A DNA stretch of 64,000 nt from Cherax quadricarinatus (lineage: Eukaryota; Arthropoda; Malacostraca; Decapoda; Parastacidae), in assembly GCF_038502225.1 (NCBI RefSeq), contig NC_091357.1:11690647-11754646 (forward strand), read 5' to 3'. The notes below the pieces were generated by a model, which had not been told where the DNA came from, ran no database searches, and saw nothing but the letters and a program-made list of their open reading frames with translations. This document shows positions 43,992 to 54,624 of the stretch, piece by piece (position 1 is the first letter of the stretch; every line of letters begins with the position of its first letter). Made by a program: the position numbers and the translations under genes.

Positions 43992-44990
43992 GATGAAATT
44001 AAGACATGTGCAACATCTGGGTATCTTTATTGTAGACGTTTCGCCATCCAGTGGCTTTATCAATACAAATTCTAAGACATAACTTGAAGACAGTAGAACT
44101 ATGTACAGAAGATGAAGTAATCAGTCCCTCAACCTAGGAGTACGTGCGAAGAGCACCATAGTCGTGGAGATTCTGAAGCAGAAGAAAGGAGCCTGGCGCT
44201 TATATAGTAACGTCAGGTGTAGCAGATGAGGGCATAGTCACTGGTAGGCGGGATTCCCCAGTGGAAGTAGGTCCTTCCCAAAGAGATGGGTTAGTTGTAG
44301 TAGTAGTTGTCGTAGACGTGAAGGTTATGTACATGTCCTCAGAATCAAGATTCCATGATGTTGCAGTGTCTGACAAGTTGTGTAAGAATGGTATATAATA
44401 CCGACAAGATGAAATTAAGACACATGTGCAACATCTGGGTATCTTTATTGTAGACGTTTCGCCATCCAGTGGCTTTATCAATACAAATTCTAGGACATAA
44501 CTTGAAGACAGTAGAACTATGTACAGAAGATGAGGTAATCAGTCCCTCAATCTAGGAGTAGGTGCAAAGAGCACCATAGTCGTGGAGATTCTGAAGCAGA
44601 AGAAAGGAGCCTGGCGCTTATATAGACACGTACAGAACCTTCACGGCTACGACAACTACAACTAACCCATCTCTTTGGGAAGGACCTACTTTCACTGGGG
44701 AATCCCGCCTACCAGTGACTATGCCCTCATCTGCTACACCTGACGTTACTATATAAGCGCCAGGCTCCTTTCTTCTGCTTCAGAATCTCCACGACTATGG
44801 TGCTCTTCGCACCTACTCCTAGGTTGAGGGACTGATTACCTCATCTTCTGTACATAGTTCTACTGTCTTCAAGTTATGTCCTAGAATTTGTATTGATAAA
44901 ACCACTGGATGGCAAAACGTCTACAATAAAGATACCCAGATGTTGCACATGTGTCTTAATTTCATCTTGTCGGTATTATATACCATTCTT
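43992..44990. mobile_element. PLE terminal-repeat composite with 13-bp target duplication
   Basis: Three pLTR-like units: minus unit 1 (about 43992-44405), truncated minus unit 2 (about 44406-44640) joined to it head to tail, and plus unit 3 (about 44633-44990) forming a large palindrome with unit 2. The insert is bounded by atacaacagaatt at 43979-43991 and again at 44991-45003. Each unit carries the module TTGATAA, A/G-CC-A hairpin, GAAAC and AATAAAG: 44038-44063 and 44456-44481 on the minus strand with a paired stem, and 44893-44918 on the plus strand with damaged boxes. No RT or nuclease coding is inside, so it is non-autonomous. Short ORFs reading IKPLDGETSTIKIPRC are shadows of the module. 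Confidence 0.82.
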
Positions 44991-45147
44991 ATACAACAGA
45001 ATTACAGAGCAGCAAGGTGGTTTTATGAAGGGGAGGGAGTGTGTAATGAAAATGTTAACATTGAAGCATACAAGTGAACAATACTTAAATAAAGGTAAGG
45101 AACTTTTCATTGCATTTATGGATTTAGAAGAGGTATATGATACAGTA

Positions 45148-46057
45148 CAGTGGACCCCCGTCTTACGAACGCATTGTGTTACGTTAAATCCGCCATACGA
45201 ATTATTTGAACGCAAAAATTTTGCCTCGCCTCACAATAAAATACTCGCCTTATGTGATTCGTCCGGGACACGTCCCACGTGTGGCCTCAGCACCAGTGCT
45301 TACAAGCAAGCCAGTGCGGTCGCATCTACGCATACATTCGGTACATTTCACATTATCCCAGTGTTTTTAGTGCTTGTAACTGCAAAATAAGTCATCATAG
45401 AACCCAACAAAGCTTCTAGTGCCATCCATGTGGTAAAAAGGGCGAGAATTAGTATGGAATTGAAAAAAGAGATTAAGGAAAATTGCAAAATGGGTTGAAC
45501 TACAAATCTTTATGGATGAAAATCACCCTGGCACAGCTACTGCAAGCCGTGTTGGCAACCTGTACAATGACAATGTTATGGCCCATTTTAGGAAAGTCTT
45601 AAAGGAATGGAAGGTAGAGAGCTCTATGGACAGATTTGTTGTGCGACAGAGGTCCAGTGACTCTCAAGCCGGTCCTAGTGGCATTAAAAGAAGGGAAGTA
45701 ACCCCTGAAAAGGACGTGCTACCTCAAGTCCTAATGGAAGGGGATTCCCCTTCTAAACAATAACTTCCACATTCTCCCATCCTCCCATCCCATCAATCAT
45801 CACCAGATCTTCAATAAAGGTAAGTGTCATGTATTCTATTCTTAGTAGAGTAGCAATTGTGCATGTCTTCTTCACTTTGTATTAAAAATAATATTTCATG
45901 TGGTAAAAAAAATTTTTTTCTCACACTTTGGGGTGTCTTGCACGGATTAATTTGATTTCCATTATTTCTTATGGGGAAAATTAATTTGCCTTATGATAAT
46001 TTTGGCTTACGATGAGATCTCAGGAACGGATTAATATAGTAAGGCGGGGGTCCACTG
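45148..46057 (+). mobile_element. Tigger/pogo-type DNA transposon, internally deleted
   Basis: CAGTGGACCCCCG at 45148 pairs with the inverse end at 46057, and both sides carry the TA target duplication (45146-45147 and 46058-46059). The right end, read inwards, has the conserved cttactatattaatccg and ccataagaaataatgg blocks common in Tigger-type ends. Inside are two coding remnants of a transposase listed below. The 910-bp length and missing catalytic core make it non-autonomous. Confidence 0.87.
45400..45763 (+). pseudogene. Tigger-like transposase remnant (N-terminal and C-terminal ends joined)
   Basis: An upstream segment reads RARISMELKKEIKEN (about 45440-45480), like the start of the CENP-B/pogo helix-turn-helix. 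After a short gap, 45512-45763 reads MDENHPGTATASRVGNLYND, HFRKVLKEWKVESSMDRFVV and a charged C-terminus ending in DSPSKQ. The latter resembles the C-terminal tail of Tigger-like transposases. The DDE catalytic domain is absent between them, indicating one internal deletion. The protein would at most bind ends; the family assignment is moderately confident. Confidence 0.6.
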
Positions 46058-46059
46058 TA

Positions 46060-46524
46060 TAGGTAGTAGGTTGGTAGACAGCAGCCGCCCAGGGAGGTAC
46101 TACCGTCCTGCCAAGCGAGTGTAAAATGTAAACCTGTAATTGTTTTACATGATGGTAGGATTGCTGGCGTCTTTTCTGCCTCATAAAAATGCAAGATTTC
46201 AGGTACGTCTTGCTACTTCTACTTACACTTAGGCCACACTACACATACATGTACAAGCATATATATACACACCCCTCTGGGTTTTCTTGTATTTTCTTTC
46301 TAGCTCTTGTTTATTTCCTCTTATCTACATGGGGAAATGGAACAGAATTCTTCCTCCGTAAGACATGCATGTTGTAAGAGGCAACTAAAATGCCAGGAGC
46401 AAGGGGCTAGTAACCCCTTCTCCTGTATAAATTACTAAATTTAAAAAGAGAAACTTTCATTTTTCTTTTTGGGCCACCCCGCCATGGTGGGATATGGCCG
46501 GTTTGTTGAAAAAAAAAAAAAAAA
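46060..46524 (+). mobile_element. S retroposon (SINE-like, RTE-type tail), full-length copy
   Basis: Begins with gtagtaggttggtagacagc and has the blocks gaggtactaccgtcctgcc, gtaattgttttacatgatgg, gcaagatttcaggtacgtct, ggaacagaattcttcctccg and ggggctagtaaccccttctc. The 3' end is gggccaccccgccatggtgg, ggccggtttgttg and poly-A. The last about 40 bp resemble the 3' end of the RTE-like LINE (gggtcaccctgcctcggtgg, ggccgacttgttgg). Imperfect flanks gatacagt and gatgcagt may be its target duplication. There is no coding capacity. Confidence 0.82.
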
Positions 46525-47490
46525 GATGCAGTGGACTAAGGAGCAATGTGGCAGACACTGCAGATGCATGAAATAGATGGTAGGTTACTTAAAGCAATAA
46601 GGAACTTTTATGTGGATAGTGAGGCACACATCAGGGTATGTAGGAAAGAGGGAGATTTACTGTCCAGTAATGGCTTTAAACAAGGATGTGTGATGTAACC
46701 ATAGTTGTTTAACATTTATAGATGGGTTGTAAAAGTAGTAAACACTAAGGTCTTAGGGAGAGGCGGGATTGAAAGATAGTGAATATGGTATGTTTTGCCA
46801 ATAACACTGTTCTTTTGGGAGATTTGGAAAAGTTGCAAAAGTTGGTAAACAAATTTAGGTGTGTGTGTGTGTATAAAAAAAAACACTGGAATTAGCAAGG
46901 TGAGGAGAGCTTTAAAAAATATATGCAATGAGAGACTGAATACACTATTAGACTAGAGGGAAGGAGTATAGAGGAAGTAAATATGTTTAGATGTTTGGGT
47001 GCAGACTTGTCGTCAATGATTCTACATGACACGAGGTGAACCATAGAAATGATGAAAGAAAAAAAAAGTGGGTGGTGCAGTAAGGCACCTGTGGAGACAA
47101 AACTTATTCAATAAGGTAAAAAAAGATAAATGTACTAGAATATAGTGGTAACAACACTTGCATGGGTGCTGAATGTAACAAGGAGGTTGGAGATAGTAAA
47201 GATGTTCGATGGCAATGTGTAGTGTGAATGTTATGCAATTATGCAAAAATTCAGAGTTTGGTGATTAGGTGGCGGTGGTGTGAAGTCACTAAAAGTATTA
47301 ATGAGAGGGACGAGGAAGGTTGTTGAAGTGGTTTAGACATTTAGAGGGGATGGAGAAATATAAGATGAATATTGAGAGGGGTGTATAAATCTTGGGTGCA
47401 CCAACATTGTTGCCATTGGTAGCGGAGGTTGTGAGAGCACTGAAAAATTCTTGTAAGGAATACCTATGGGAAAACCAGGTTTGGAATAGC

Positions 47491-47839
47491 TGACCAAGTG
47501 GCCGAGTGTGAATGTTTATTACCCTGAACATCAGTGATCCAATAAAAAACAGATCTCACTAGAAATGTGACATAACCAAAAGCTGTACACAAAGGACAAT
47601 GGGGTGAGGGAAGTCCAATTCCTGCATAACCTGTAATGCATATAGTATGAAGCAACTATGACTGATGAAGTGGACATAGTTGCAATGTGGGTAACAGCAA
47701 GAACTACACATAACTATGAAAATTCCAGATGATTCTAATAAATGACCTCTGATGAATCACTCTGGAAAAACAGCAGCATGCCTAACACATTCTGACCACT
47801 AGTACTGGAAGGTGCAAAATAATTAACAGGGCAATTACT
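47491..47839. other. Non-coding stretch
   Basis: No recognised feature after the end of RTE copy 2. Confidence 0.35.
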
Positions 47840-47965
47840 TTTATGGGAATACATAAACCAGTAGGGATCATACAGTGCATGGAGAATGGGAGGTAATCAG
47901 GTTTGATGCGAGGCTGAAAGTATCGCAAATGTCTTTGAGTCCTTCGTGAACATCAAGACACCCCC
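47840..47965 (-). repeat. R-type retroposon remnant
   Basis: cagtagggatcatacagtgc, gtaatcaggtttgatgcgag and a short aagacacccccac block follow the R order at high divergence. Confidence 0.5.
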
Positions 47966-48286
47966 ACTAAAGGTACTGACAAGGTGATCTTAAGCAGTAG
48001 TCCTAGAAGAGAATGCCTGAAGCCATTCCCCTAATATGAAACCATTTCTTCCACAGTTTCATTTCCTTGCAACATGAGAATGCATCCTCTGAGCAACCTT
48101 AAATTTTCAGCACTAAATTAGAAAACAGATTCATATTTTATCATTAATTAGTAGTGTAGTACCCTATTAATTAGCATTAATGTTATAGAAAACTCTAAAC
48201 CCATAATGGTCAATCACTACTGCATAGTACAGGTGAAAGATACTAGGCATTGGTAGCAAGAGAAAGGATGGGTCTCAGTTCAGTAT

Positions 48287-48765
48287 TTTTTTTTTTTCAA
48301 CCAGCCTTATCCCACCAAGGCAAGGTGACAAAAAAAAAAAAAAAAAAAAAAAAAAATGAAAGTTTCTCTTTTTAAATTTAGTAATTTATACAAGAGAAGG
48401 GGGTTACTAGCCCCCGGCATTTTAGTCACCTCTAACAACACGCATGGCTTACAGAAGAATAATTCTGTTCCACTTCCTCATGGAGATAAGAGGAAATAAA
48501 CAAGAACAAGAAAGAATATAGAAGAAAACCCAGAGGGGTGTATGTATATATATATATATATATATGCTTGTATATGTATGTGTAGTGTGACCTAAGTGTA
48601 AGTAGAAGTAGCAAGATGTACCTGTAATCTTGCATATTTATGAGACAGACAAAGGACACCAGCAATCCTACCATCATGTAAAACAATTACAGGCTTTCGT
48701 TTTGCACTCACTTGGCAGGATGGTAGTACCTCCCTGGGTGGTTGCTGTCTACCAACCTACTACCT
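48287..48765 (-). mobile_element. S retroposon, full length, with 10-bp target duplication
   Basis: Minus-oriented copy: tail (poly-T, then caaccagccttatcccacca) at about 48287-48325 and head (ctaccaacctactac) at about 48750-48764. It is flanked by agttcagtat at 48277-48286 and again at 48770-48779. A poly-A run at about 48330-48356 interrupts the tail. Confidence 0.85.
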
Positions 48766-48782
48766 AAAAAGTTCAGTATGTA

Positions 48783-48837
48783 TTATTATAATAATCAAAA
48801 CTAAACACTAAACCCACCAGGGTCATATAGCACTGCA
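48783..48837 (-). repeat. Truncated R retroposon with 12-bp target duplication
   Basis: 55 bp with the ttataataatcaaaactaaa tail and the ccaccagggtcatatagcac block. gttcagtatgta occurs at 48771-48782 and again at 48838-48849, so R was inserted by target-primed events and is 5'-truncated. Confidence 0.75.
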
Positions 48838-48889
48838 GTTCAGTATGTAGGAAATCAATGCCAGTTAAGAAATCAAGAGTTTATGGCAA

Positions 48890-49125
48890 AACTTCATTTA
48901 AACTTGGGTTTGTTTGAGGGAAAGATGAAGCAGAAGACAGGGAAATGTGCATGGGGACTTCTAAACTGCTGTATCTGAGCGCCTCTGCAAAGACAGTGAT
49001 TATGTATGAGCGAGGTGAAAGTGTTGAATGATAAAAGTATTTTCTTTTTGGGGATTTTCTTTCTTCTTGGGTCACCCTGCCTTGGTGGAAGACGGCCGAC
49101 TCGAGAAAAAAAAAAAAAAAAAAAC
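48890..49125 (+). mobile_element. RTE 3' UTR fragment
   Basis: gcctctgcaaagacagtgat, gtgttgaatgat, ttttctttttggggattttc and gggtcaccctgccttggtgg match the 3' UTR of the RTE at 57480-57670 in order, ending in poly-A. It is a 5'-truncated insertion. Confidence 0.8.
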
Positions 49126-49389
49126 ACACACATAAACTTATGAAAATACAGTAAACATAAGTTTTTGAAAATTATGGAAAAACCCCAATTTATTAAGATA
49201 TGGAAATCCTGAAATAGCAGGAAGCAAATTTGAAAAACTTTGAATACACACAATGACTATTTGTACAAAGGAAAATATTGCTAATATAATAAGCAGGAAA
49301 ATTACAATTCCTAAAGAAATCCACAGCACTATAAGTACTTTATTTGATATTTAGAATAACTGTCCTCAAACAAATTCTAGATTAAAAAT

Positions 49390-49625
49390 CCTATTTTTTT
49401 TTTTTCAACAAGTCGGCCGTCTCCCACCGAGGCAGGGTGACCTAAAAAAGAAAGAAAATCCCCAAAAAGAAAATACTTTCATCATCATTCAACACTTTCA
49501 CCACACTCGCACATTATCACTGTTTTTGCAGAGGTGCTCAGAATACAACAGTTTAGAAGCATACACATATAAAGATACACAACATATCCCTCCAAACTGC
49601 CAAAATCCTAATATAAAGAAAAATT
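49390..49625 (-). mobile_element. RTE 3' UTR fragment (minus)
   Basis: Poly-T, then caacaagtcggccgtctccc, gcagggtgacc, aatccccaaaaag, tcaacactttcaccacac and gaggtgctcagaatacaaca, the reverse of the RTE 3' UTR. Confidence 0.8.
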
Positions 49626-49762
49626 GTTCTGAACAAAAAAATTAGCTAGTTTTAAGTCTATACACTGAATATTATTATACATCTTATGGAACAAGATGGA
49701 TACACAATAGTTGCTTCATGGTAGTGTATGATGTCAGTATCATTCATGGCTTAATTCCAATA

Positions 49763-50075
49763 CAGGAAGGCCATGCTTTACAGTGCTTTGCTTTAGTGTT
49801 TTGCTAATACAGCAGTTTTCAATTACACCCATTCTAACTTTATTCAGACTTTCTACAATAAATAGATCCACCACTCATTAAACTAAAAATTAAAATATTT
49901 TAAGGTAACGTGTTTACTGTATGCATTTTTTAGGCCTAGCTATATTGGTCACTTAATATATGATAGTGTAAACATGTTATCAGGCTTTTATATGTATTTG
50001 AAAGTGAAAAAAGCGATGATTCACTTTACAGCAGTAGCTCAGAACCTAACCTGCTGTATAAGCGAGGCCCTCCTG
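49763..50075. mobile_element. 313-bp pogo/Tigger-type MITE
   Basis: Left end CAGGAAGGCCATGCTTTACAG at 49763 and right end, read inwards, CAGGAGGGCCTCGCTTATACAG at 50075, with TA on both sides (49761-49762, 50076-50077). The interior is AT-rich and non-coding. Confidence 0.82.
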
Positions 50076-50139
50076 TACATGGTTGCACTCTACAAGACTA
50101 TATACTAATTAATAAGGTACAATTGATAACACATTCACA

Positions 50140-50230
50140 GGGAAGCACTAAACCCATAACTGTCATAGTTCCTTAGTAACAGGAGATAATCAAGTTTGAT
50201 CTAGGTAAGGGGTAACAAAATCATTTAATG
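50140..50230 (-). repeat. R-type retroposon remnant
   Basis: aagcactaaacccataactg, cacaggagataatcaagttt-like and gatctaggtaagg blocks; degenerate. Confidence 0.45.
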
Positions 50231-50924
50231 GTAGGAGAGAGCAAATACAAGCTCTGGACAAATGGAAGGCAGAGTTCTTAGTAATTTTATACACTCATAT
50301 ATTTGTATGAATACACAGTAATCCACACCTGGGTTAACATGGATTAATAACAGTTTCCTAATAAGATTTATAAGGGCAATGTATGTTCAAGGCGATGTAT
50401 AATCTTTACTACCAACAGAGGCACATTAAGAAATTCTGCTCTTTTATTTCACATTACAACAAACTGAACAGATTATTTGGGATATTGTGGAGCAAAAGGG
50501 AGTACAAACTAAGGATAGATTTACACTTTCCAATATAATGAAACAATTCAGTGCTTGATGCATAAACTATCCACATTAAAAATAGTTATTGGGAAAGCTC
50601 CAGAAACTTGAGAGATAAATAGAGTAAGCAAGGGTAAAGTTTCAGTATATGTAGCAAGGTGAAGGAGGAAAGAGAAAAAGTGTCATTTTGCCTAGGATGC
50701 AAAATATTGGTGAGTGGCAGTAATGAATTAAGAGTATCCACTTCTTTCTCATTAGGAAAGTAGGGCTTTGTTTTAGCACTGAAAATTTGAAAAAATACAA
50801 GTTGACAAAATGTTTAAGACACTGGCATCTTATTTAGTGCCTGATTCCTTCAGTTCAGAAACAAAATTTATCAGCTACACAATCTGAGCAGAAAATTCAT
50901 ACAGTATGTGAATTTGTCCTCAAT
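50231..50924. other. Non-coding stretch
   Basis: AT-rich, nothing recognised. Confidence 0.35.
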
Positions 50925-51107
50925 GGGGAAGGGAAGAATCCTTCCTCCGTAACCTGTTTGTCGTAAGAGCGACCAAAATGCTGGGAGCAAGAGACTAGTA
51001 ACCCCTTCTCCTGTATAAATTACTAAATGTAAAAAGAAAAACTTTATGAAAGCATTTTTTCTTTGCGTCACCCTACCTCTGTGGGAGACTGTCAGGGTTA
51101 AAAAAAA
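50925..51107 (+). mobile_element. S retroposon, 5'-truncated
   Basis: Contains aagaatccttcctccgtaac, gagactagtaaccccttctc and a diverged gtcaccctacctctgtggga tail with poly-A. Confidence 0.75.
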
Positions 51108-52431
51108 AAATTAAAATCTTAAATTCTTGTAATTTTTTTTTTTTCGGTCTGTCTAGAACAAAGCTGCTATCCCAAAAGTTTTTCTTTTTAAATTTAGTTA
51201 TTTGTAGCTTTCTTTTAAACAGATAATATTCAAACCAATTGTTTGCACTTAAGATTCATTCTTTATCAATACTAATTTATTTCAGTGAGAATAATTTTGC
51301 CATAAGGGATTTATGAATCATTAAACTATTGTACAGTCTCACAGAATATGATGGTAGTGGAAGAAATAGTAATAGAAATAATCAAAATTGCTAAAATCAT
51401 GAAGGTTATTCAGCATTGCACAACAGATGGGGACACTATGTATGTCAGGAAATAAAAGAAGTATGATAACAGAGGGCAAAAAATTAATGACAAATAACAT
51501 TTATAATTACTTGTGCAGTTTAAAATATTTAAGCTTTTGTGCAAACTGAGGAAAACAAGATTTAGTAGTAGGAAGAGAACAGAATTACAAAGAAGAGGAG
51601 AAAGCTGGAGTGAGAAAAGGAAGATTGAGAGATGGAAAGAAAAGAAGAAATGAATAAAATAAAGAGGGGGCAAGAAAGGAGTGAGAAGCAGGAGGACAAA
51701 AAAAAAAAAAAAGCAAAATATGAGAAACACCTGAGTTAACTTTCAGAAACACGTGGCATGTCAATTACCAAGAATAACTGTACTGGTTACAATAATTCTT
51801 ATTATTTGTACATTTAGTTTAATGAATGAAGCTTGGCTGCTGCATTAAATCCACAATTTTACATTCTTTGTGAAAAACCTAATTTAGTTAATATACAATA
51901 TTCAACTTTCTTCATACATCCTAAAAAATAATGTATTCTGTTAAGTAACATACCATATTTTTCACACAAAATAATAAACAGCTCACTTATATATGCAGTT
52001 TTCTATACATTATAAAATAATATATATATAGTTGTGTATATTTGTATAAAGTTTATATAAATCTAATACAAGCTAAATGAAGTACAATACTGTACCTGCC
52101 AATACCAGGTCAGAAGCTTGTATGTACGTGTATGTATAGCACGAATGAACATTGTGTTCGCGTGCACATGCAAGTGTACATACATATCCACTAGTTAATT
52201 AGTTTCTTGGTTTGTTAAAGTGTGTCTTGCTATACTGCATGAATCTGAACTAATCATTCAATCTTCAATACCATTTTACAGCAAATATGAAAAACAGGAG
52301 AAAAAATGCAAATTAAAATTATTCAGGCCATTTAAAATAAAACGTTATAAAAATAAAAATGAGGAAAGTTTTTTATTTAAAAATAAATCAGAGGTCAATG
52401 AAAGGGTGTGGAGATGAAACATTATTAAGTA
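51108..52431. other. 1.3 kb AT-rich stretch, no gene
   Basis: Contains a purine-rich run (about 51540-51715) giving long biased frames, and short (TA) tracts. No supported coding segment is seen. Confidence 0.4.
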
Positions 52432-53826
52432 CAGGTCTCCCTCAACATTCACGGGCTTCACACATTCGCGAATTCCCAACCGCCAAATTCCCAGCCACCA
52501 AATTCCCAGCCGCCAAATCATATTTAAGTTTCCCGCCACCTGCGAGTCCCTACTACCCTCCCTCTGACCCCCGCAACTGGCAGCCAGCCCTCCCACCACT
52601 CAGTGTGGTGAGTGTTTTGTTTGTTCATTATTTGCTATTAAACTACAGTATAAATAATGTAAACCCATTCATGACTGCATATTGGAATGGCTATTCGGAC
52701 AGGTATTAGACGGTGACATCATGTGTTTACTCTTGAACACTGCAAAGAATTAAACATTTCTGCTACAGCTAATAATAATAATAATAATAATAAATAATAA
52801 ATATGATATAACTGAAGAAGGAAATTGTACAAAAATACGAGGGAGTGGTTGACACATCGTCAGTGTGACTTTGTTTATGCTGGAGTGAACAATAGTCTCC
52901 CTGCTCTTCCAAACATTTCACAATAATTCATTGTGTTTGGTGCTTGTAGACTGAGTGTGACTGGAGTGGTAGAGGCAGTGATTGAGGCAATGGTATTTAA
53001 TAACATACATGTTAATAATAATACATGTACATGTTATTAATAATAACATGTACTATTATTATTTATAACATATATGTTATTAAATGCCACTGCCTCAACC
53101 GCTGAATTATTGTGAAATGTTTGGAAGAGCAGGGAGACTAACGTTCACTCCAGCATAAACAAAGTCACACTGACAATGTGTCAACCACTCCCTCGTATTT
53201 TTGTACAATTTCCTTCTTCAATTATATCGTATTTATTATTATTATTATTTTTTTTTTTTTTTTTTTTTTTCAACAAGTCGGCCGTCTCCTACTATTATTA
53301 TTATTAGCAATAGCAGAAATGTTCGATTCTTTGCTGTGTTCAAGAGTAAACACGTGATGTCACCGTCTAACATCTTTCCTAATAGCCATTCCAATATGCA
53401 GTCATGAATGGGTTTACATTATTTATTCTGTAGCTTAATAGCAAATAATGAACAAACAAAACACTCAGCACACTGAGTGGTGGGAGGGCTGCCTGCCAGT
53501 TGCGGGGGTCGGAGGGAGGGTAGTAGGGACTCGCAGTGGTGGAGGCACTGGTGGAGGCAGTGGTGGAGTCTGTGGTATTTAATAACATACATGTTATTAA
53601 CATACATGTTATTAAATAACATACGTTATTAAAGCATAACATGTATATATTTAGTACAATTTACGACGTTTTCATGTATTTTATGATTATTCATGGTTCA
53701 ACAAGTTAAGGAAGCAGTATTGCAATATATTTCCCTACAATATATTGGGGCACCAAACATTCACGGTTTTTCAACATTCATGAGGCTCTTGATCCCCTAA
53801 CCCTCGCGAATGCTGAGGGAGACCTG
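52432..53826. mobile_element. 1.4-kb foldback element with Tigger-like ends
   Basis: CAGGTCTCCCTCAACATTC at 52432 is matched by the inverse end at 53826, with TA duplicated on both sides (52430-52431 and 53827-53828). Long internal inverted arms (about 52537-53015 and 53035-53540, offset by a later insertion) share the blocks tgcgagtccctactaccctc, cccattcatgactgcatatt and ctccagcataaacaaagtca. The centre is rich in ataacatacatgttatta-type palindromes. No transposase coding remains. The minus-strand and plus-strand ORFs here mirror each other because the arms are inverted copies. Confidence 0.85.
53249..53297 (-). mobile_element. Short RTE/S tail insertion in the foldback arm
   Basis: About 23 T followed by caacaagtcggccgtctcc, the reverse of the RTE 3' terminus, inserted in the ATT/TAA microsatellite of the right arm. 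It is an extremely 5'-truncated retroposition. Confidence 0.75.
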
Positions 53827-54003
53827 TAATTAGGCACTTTTAAAAATAATGCAAATATTAATTATAATGTTAGAGCAAAGACTCCATCCTTCCTGAAATG
53901 GAGTGTTTATAAAATGTTAATCACTGTATACATGGAGGTCAATAAAAGGGAGGAATAAAAAAGGATAAAAATAATAAACCTCTGAAATTTTTCATCCAAT
54001 GAT

Positions 54004-54066
54004 TTAACCGAGCATTCCAATACCATCATTTTCTTTGTTGCCTTGTTTCTCGAAGAACATGAAATC
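54004..54066 (-). CDS. Candidate alternative last exon (20 residues) of an unknown host gene
   Basis: On the minus strand, a pyrimidine-rich tract and TTTTAG end at 54067, followed by 20 codons, DFMFFEKQGNKENDGIGMLG, and TAA at 54006-54004. Phase 0 is assumed because it gives a C-terminus sharing D-x-M-x-F-E-K with the exon at 60014-60049. Both are on the same strand and preceded by acceptor signals, so they look like alternative 3' terminal exons of one gene lying to the right. No clear AATAAA was found nearby. The protein is not recognised and the upstream exons are not in the window. Confidence 0.45.
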   Translation of the reverse strand, partial: DFMFFEKQGNKENDGIGMLG

Positions 54067-54156
54067 CTAAAAAAGAAAAAAGAAATTAGTGAAGCCCACT
54101 ATCAACTTTATTACTCACAGCATAATTAAATTACCAATTATATATATATATATATC

Positions 54157-54624
54157 TTTCTTTCTTTCTTTCAACACACCAGCCGTATCCTACCGAGGCG
54201 GGGTGGCCCAAAAGGAAAAACAAAAGTTTCTCCTTTCACATTTAGTAATATATACAGGAGAAGGGGTTACTAGCCCCTTGCTCCTGGCATTTTAGTCGCC
54301 TCTTACAACACGCATAGCTTACGGAGGAAGAATTCTGTTCCACTTCCCCATGGAGATAAGAGGAAATAAACAAGAACAAGAGCTAGTAAGAAAATAGAAG
54401 AAAACCCAGAGGGGTGTGTATATATATGCTTGTACATGTATGTGTAGTGTGACCTAAGTGTAAGCAGAAGTAGCAAGACGTACCTGAAACCTTGCATGTT
54501 TATGAGACAGAAAAAACACCAGCAATCCTACCATCGGGTAAAACAATTACAGGCTTCCGTTTTACACTCACTTGGCAGGACGGTAGTACCTCCCTGGGAG
54601 GTTGCTGTCTACCAACCTACTACG
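54157..54624 (-). mobile_element. S retroposon, full length, minus
   Basis: Tail (tttcaacacaccagccgtat, accgaggcggggtggcc) at the low end and head (ctaccaacctactac) ending at about 54624, immediately before the RTE 5' end. All internal S blocks are present with little divergence. Confidence 0.85.

Larger units (their letters stand above)
43735..47490 (+). mobile_element. RTE-like LINE copy 2, old, split by three insertions
   Basis: Pieces of one decayed RTE copy align in order to the intact element: 43735-43991 (KMKGG-equivalent to the VIIERI region), 45004-45147 (GRECVMKMLTLKH and FIAFMDLEEVYDT), and 46526-47490 (GAMWQTLQ-equivalent onward, through FADDT- and LLYGCEAW-equivalents, all frame-broken). 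The gaps are filled by a PLE terminal-repeat composite, a Tigger-like transposon and an S retroposon. All coding is degenerate. Confidence 0.83.

Noticed and set aside
43863..45390. Recurrent ORFs beginning IKPLDGETSTIKIPRC
   Set aside because: They are translations of the PLE terminal module and its repeats, not a gene family. The 44893-45390 frame also fuses RTE and Tigger sequence.
51410..51730. 106-codon F/L-rich ORF resembling a membrane protein
   Set aside because: It lies opposite a purine-rich run, with no start context, homology or splice signals that I recognise. The composition explains the hydrophobic frame.
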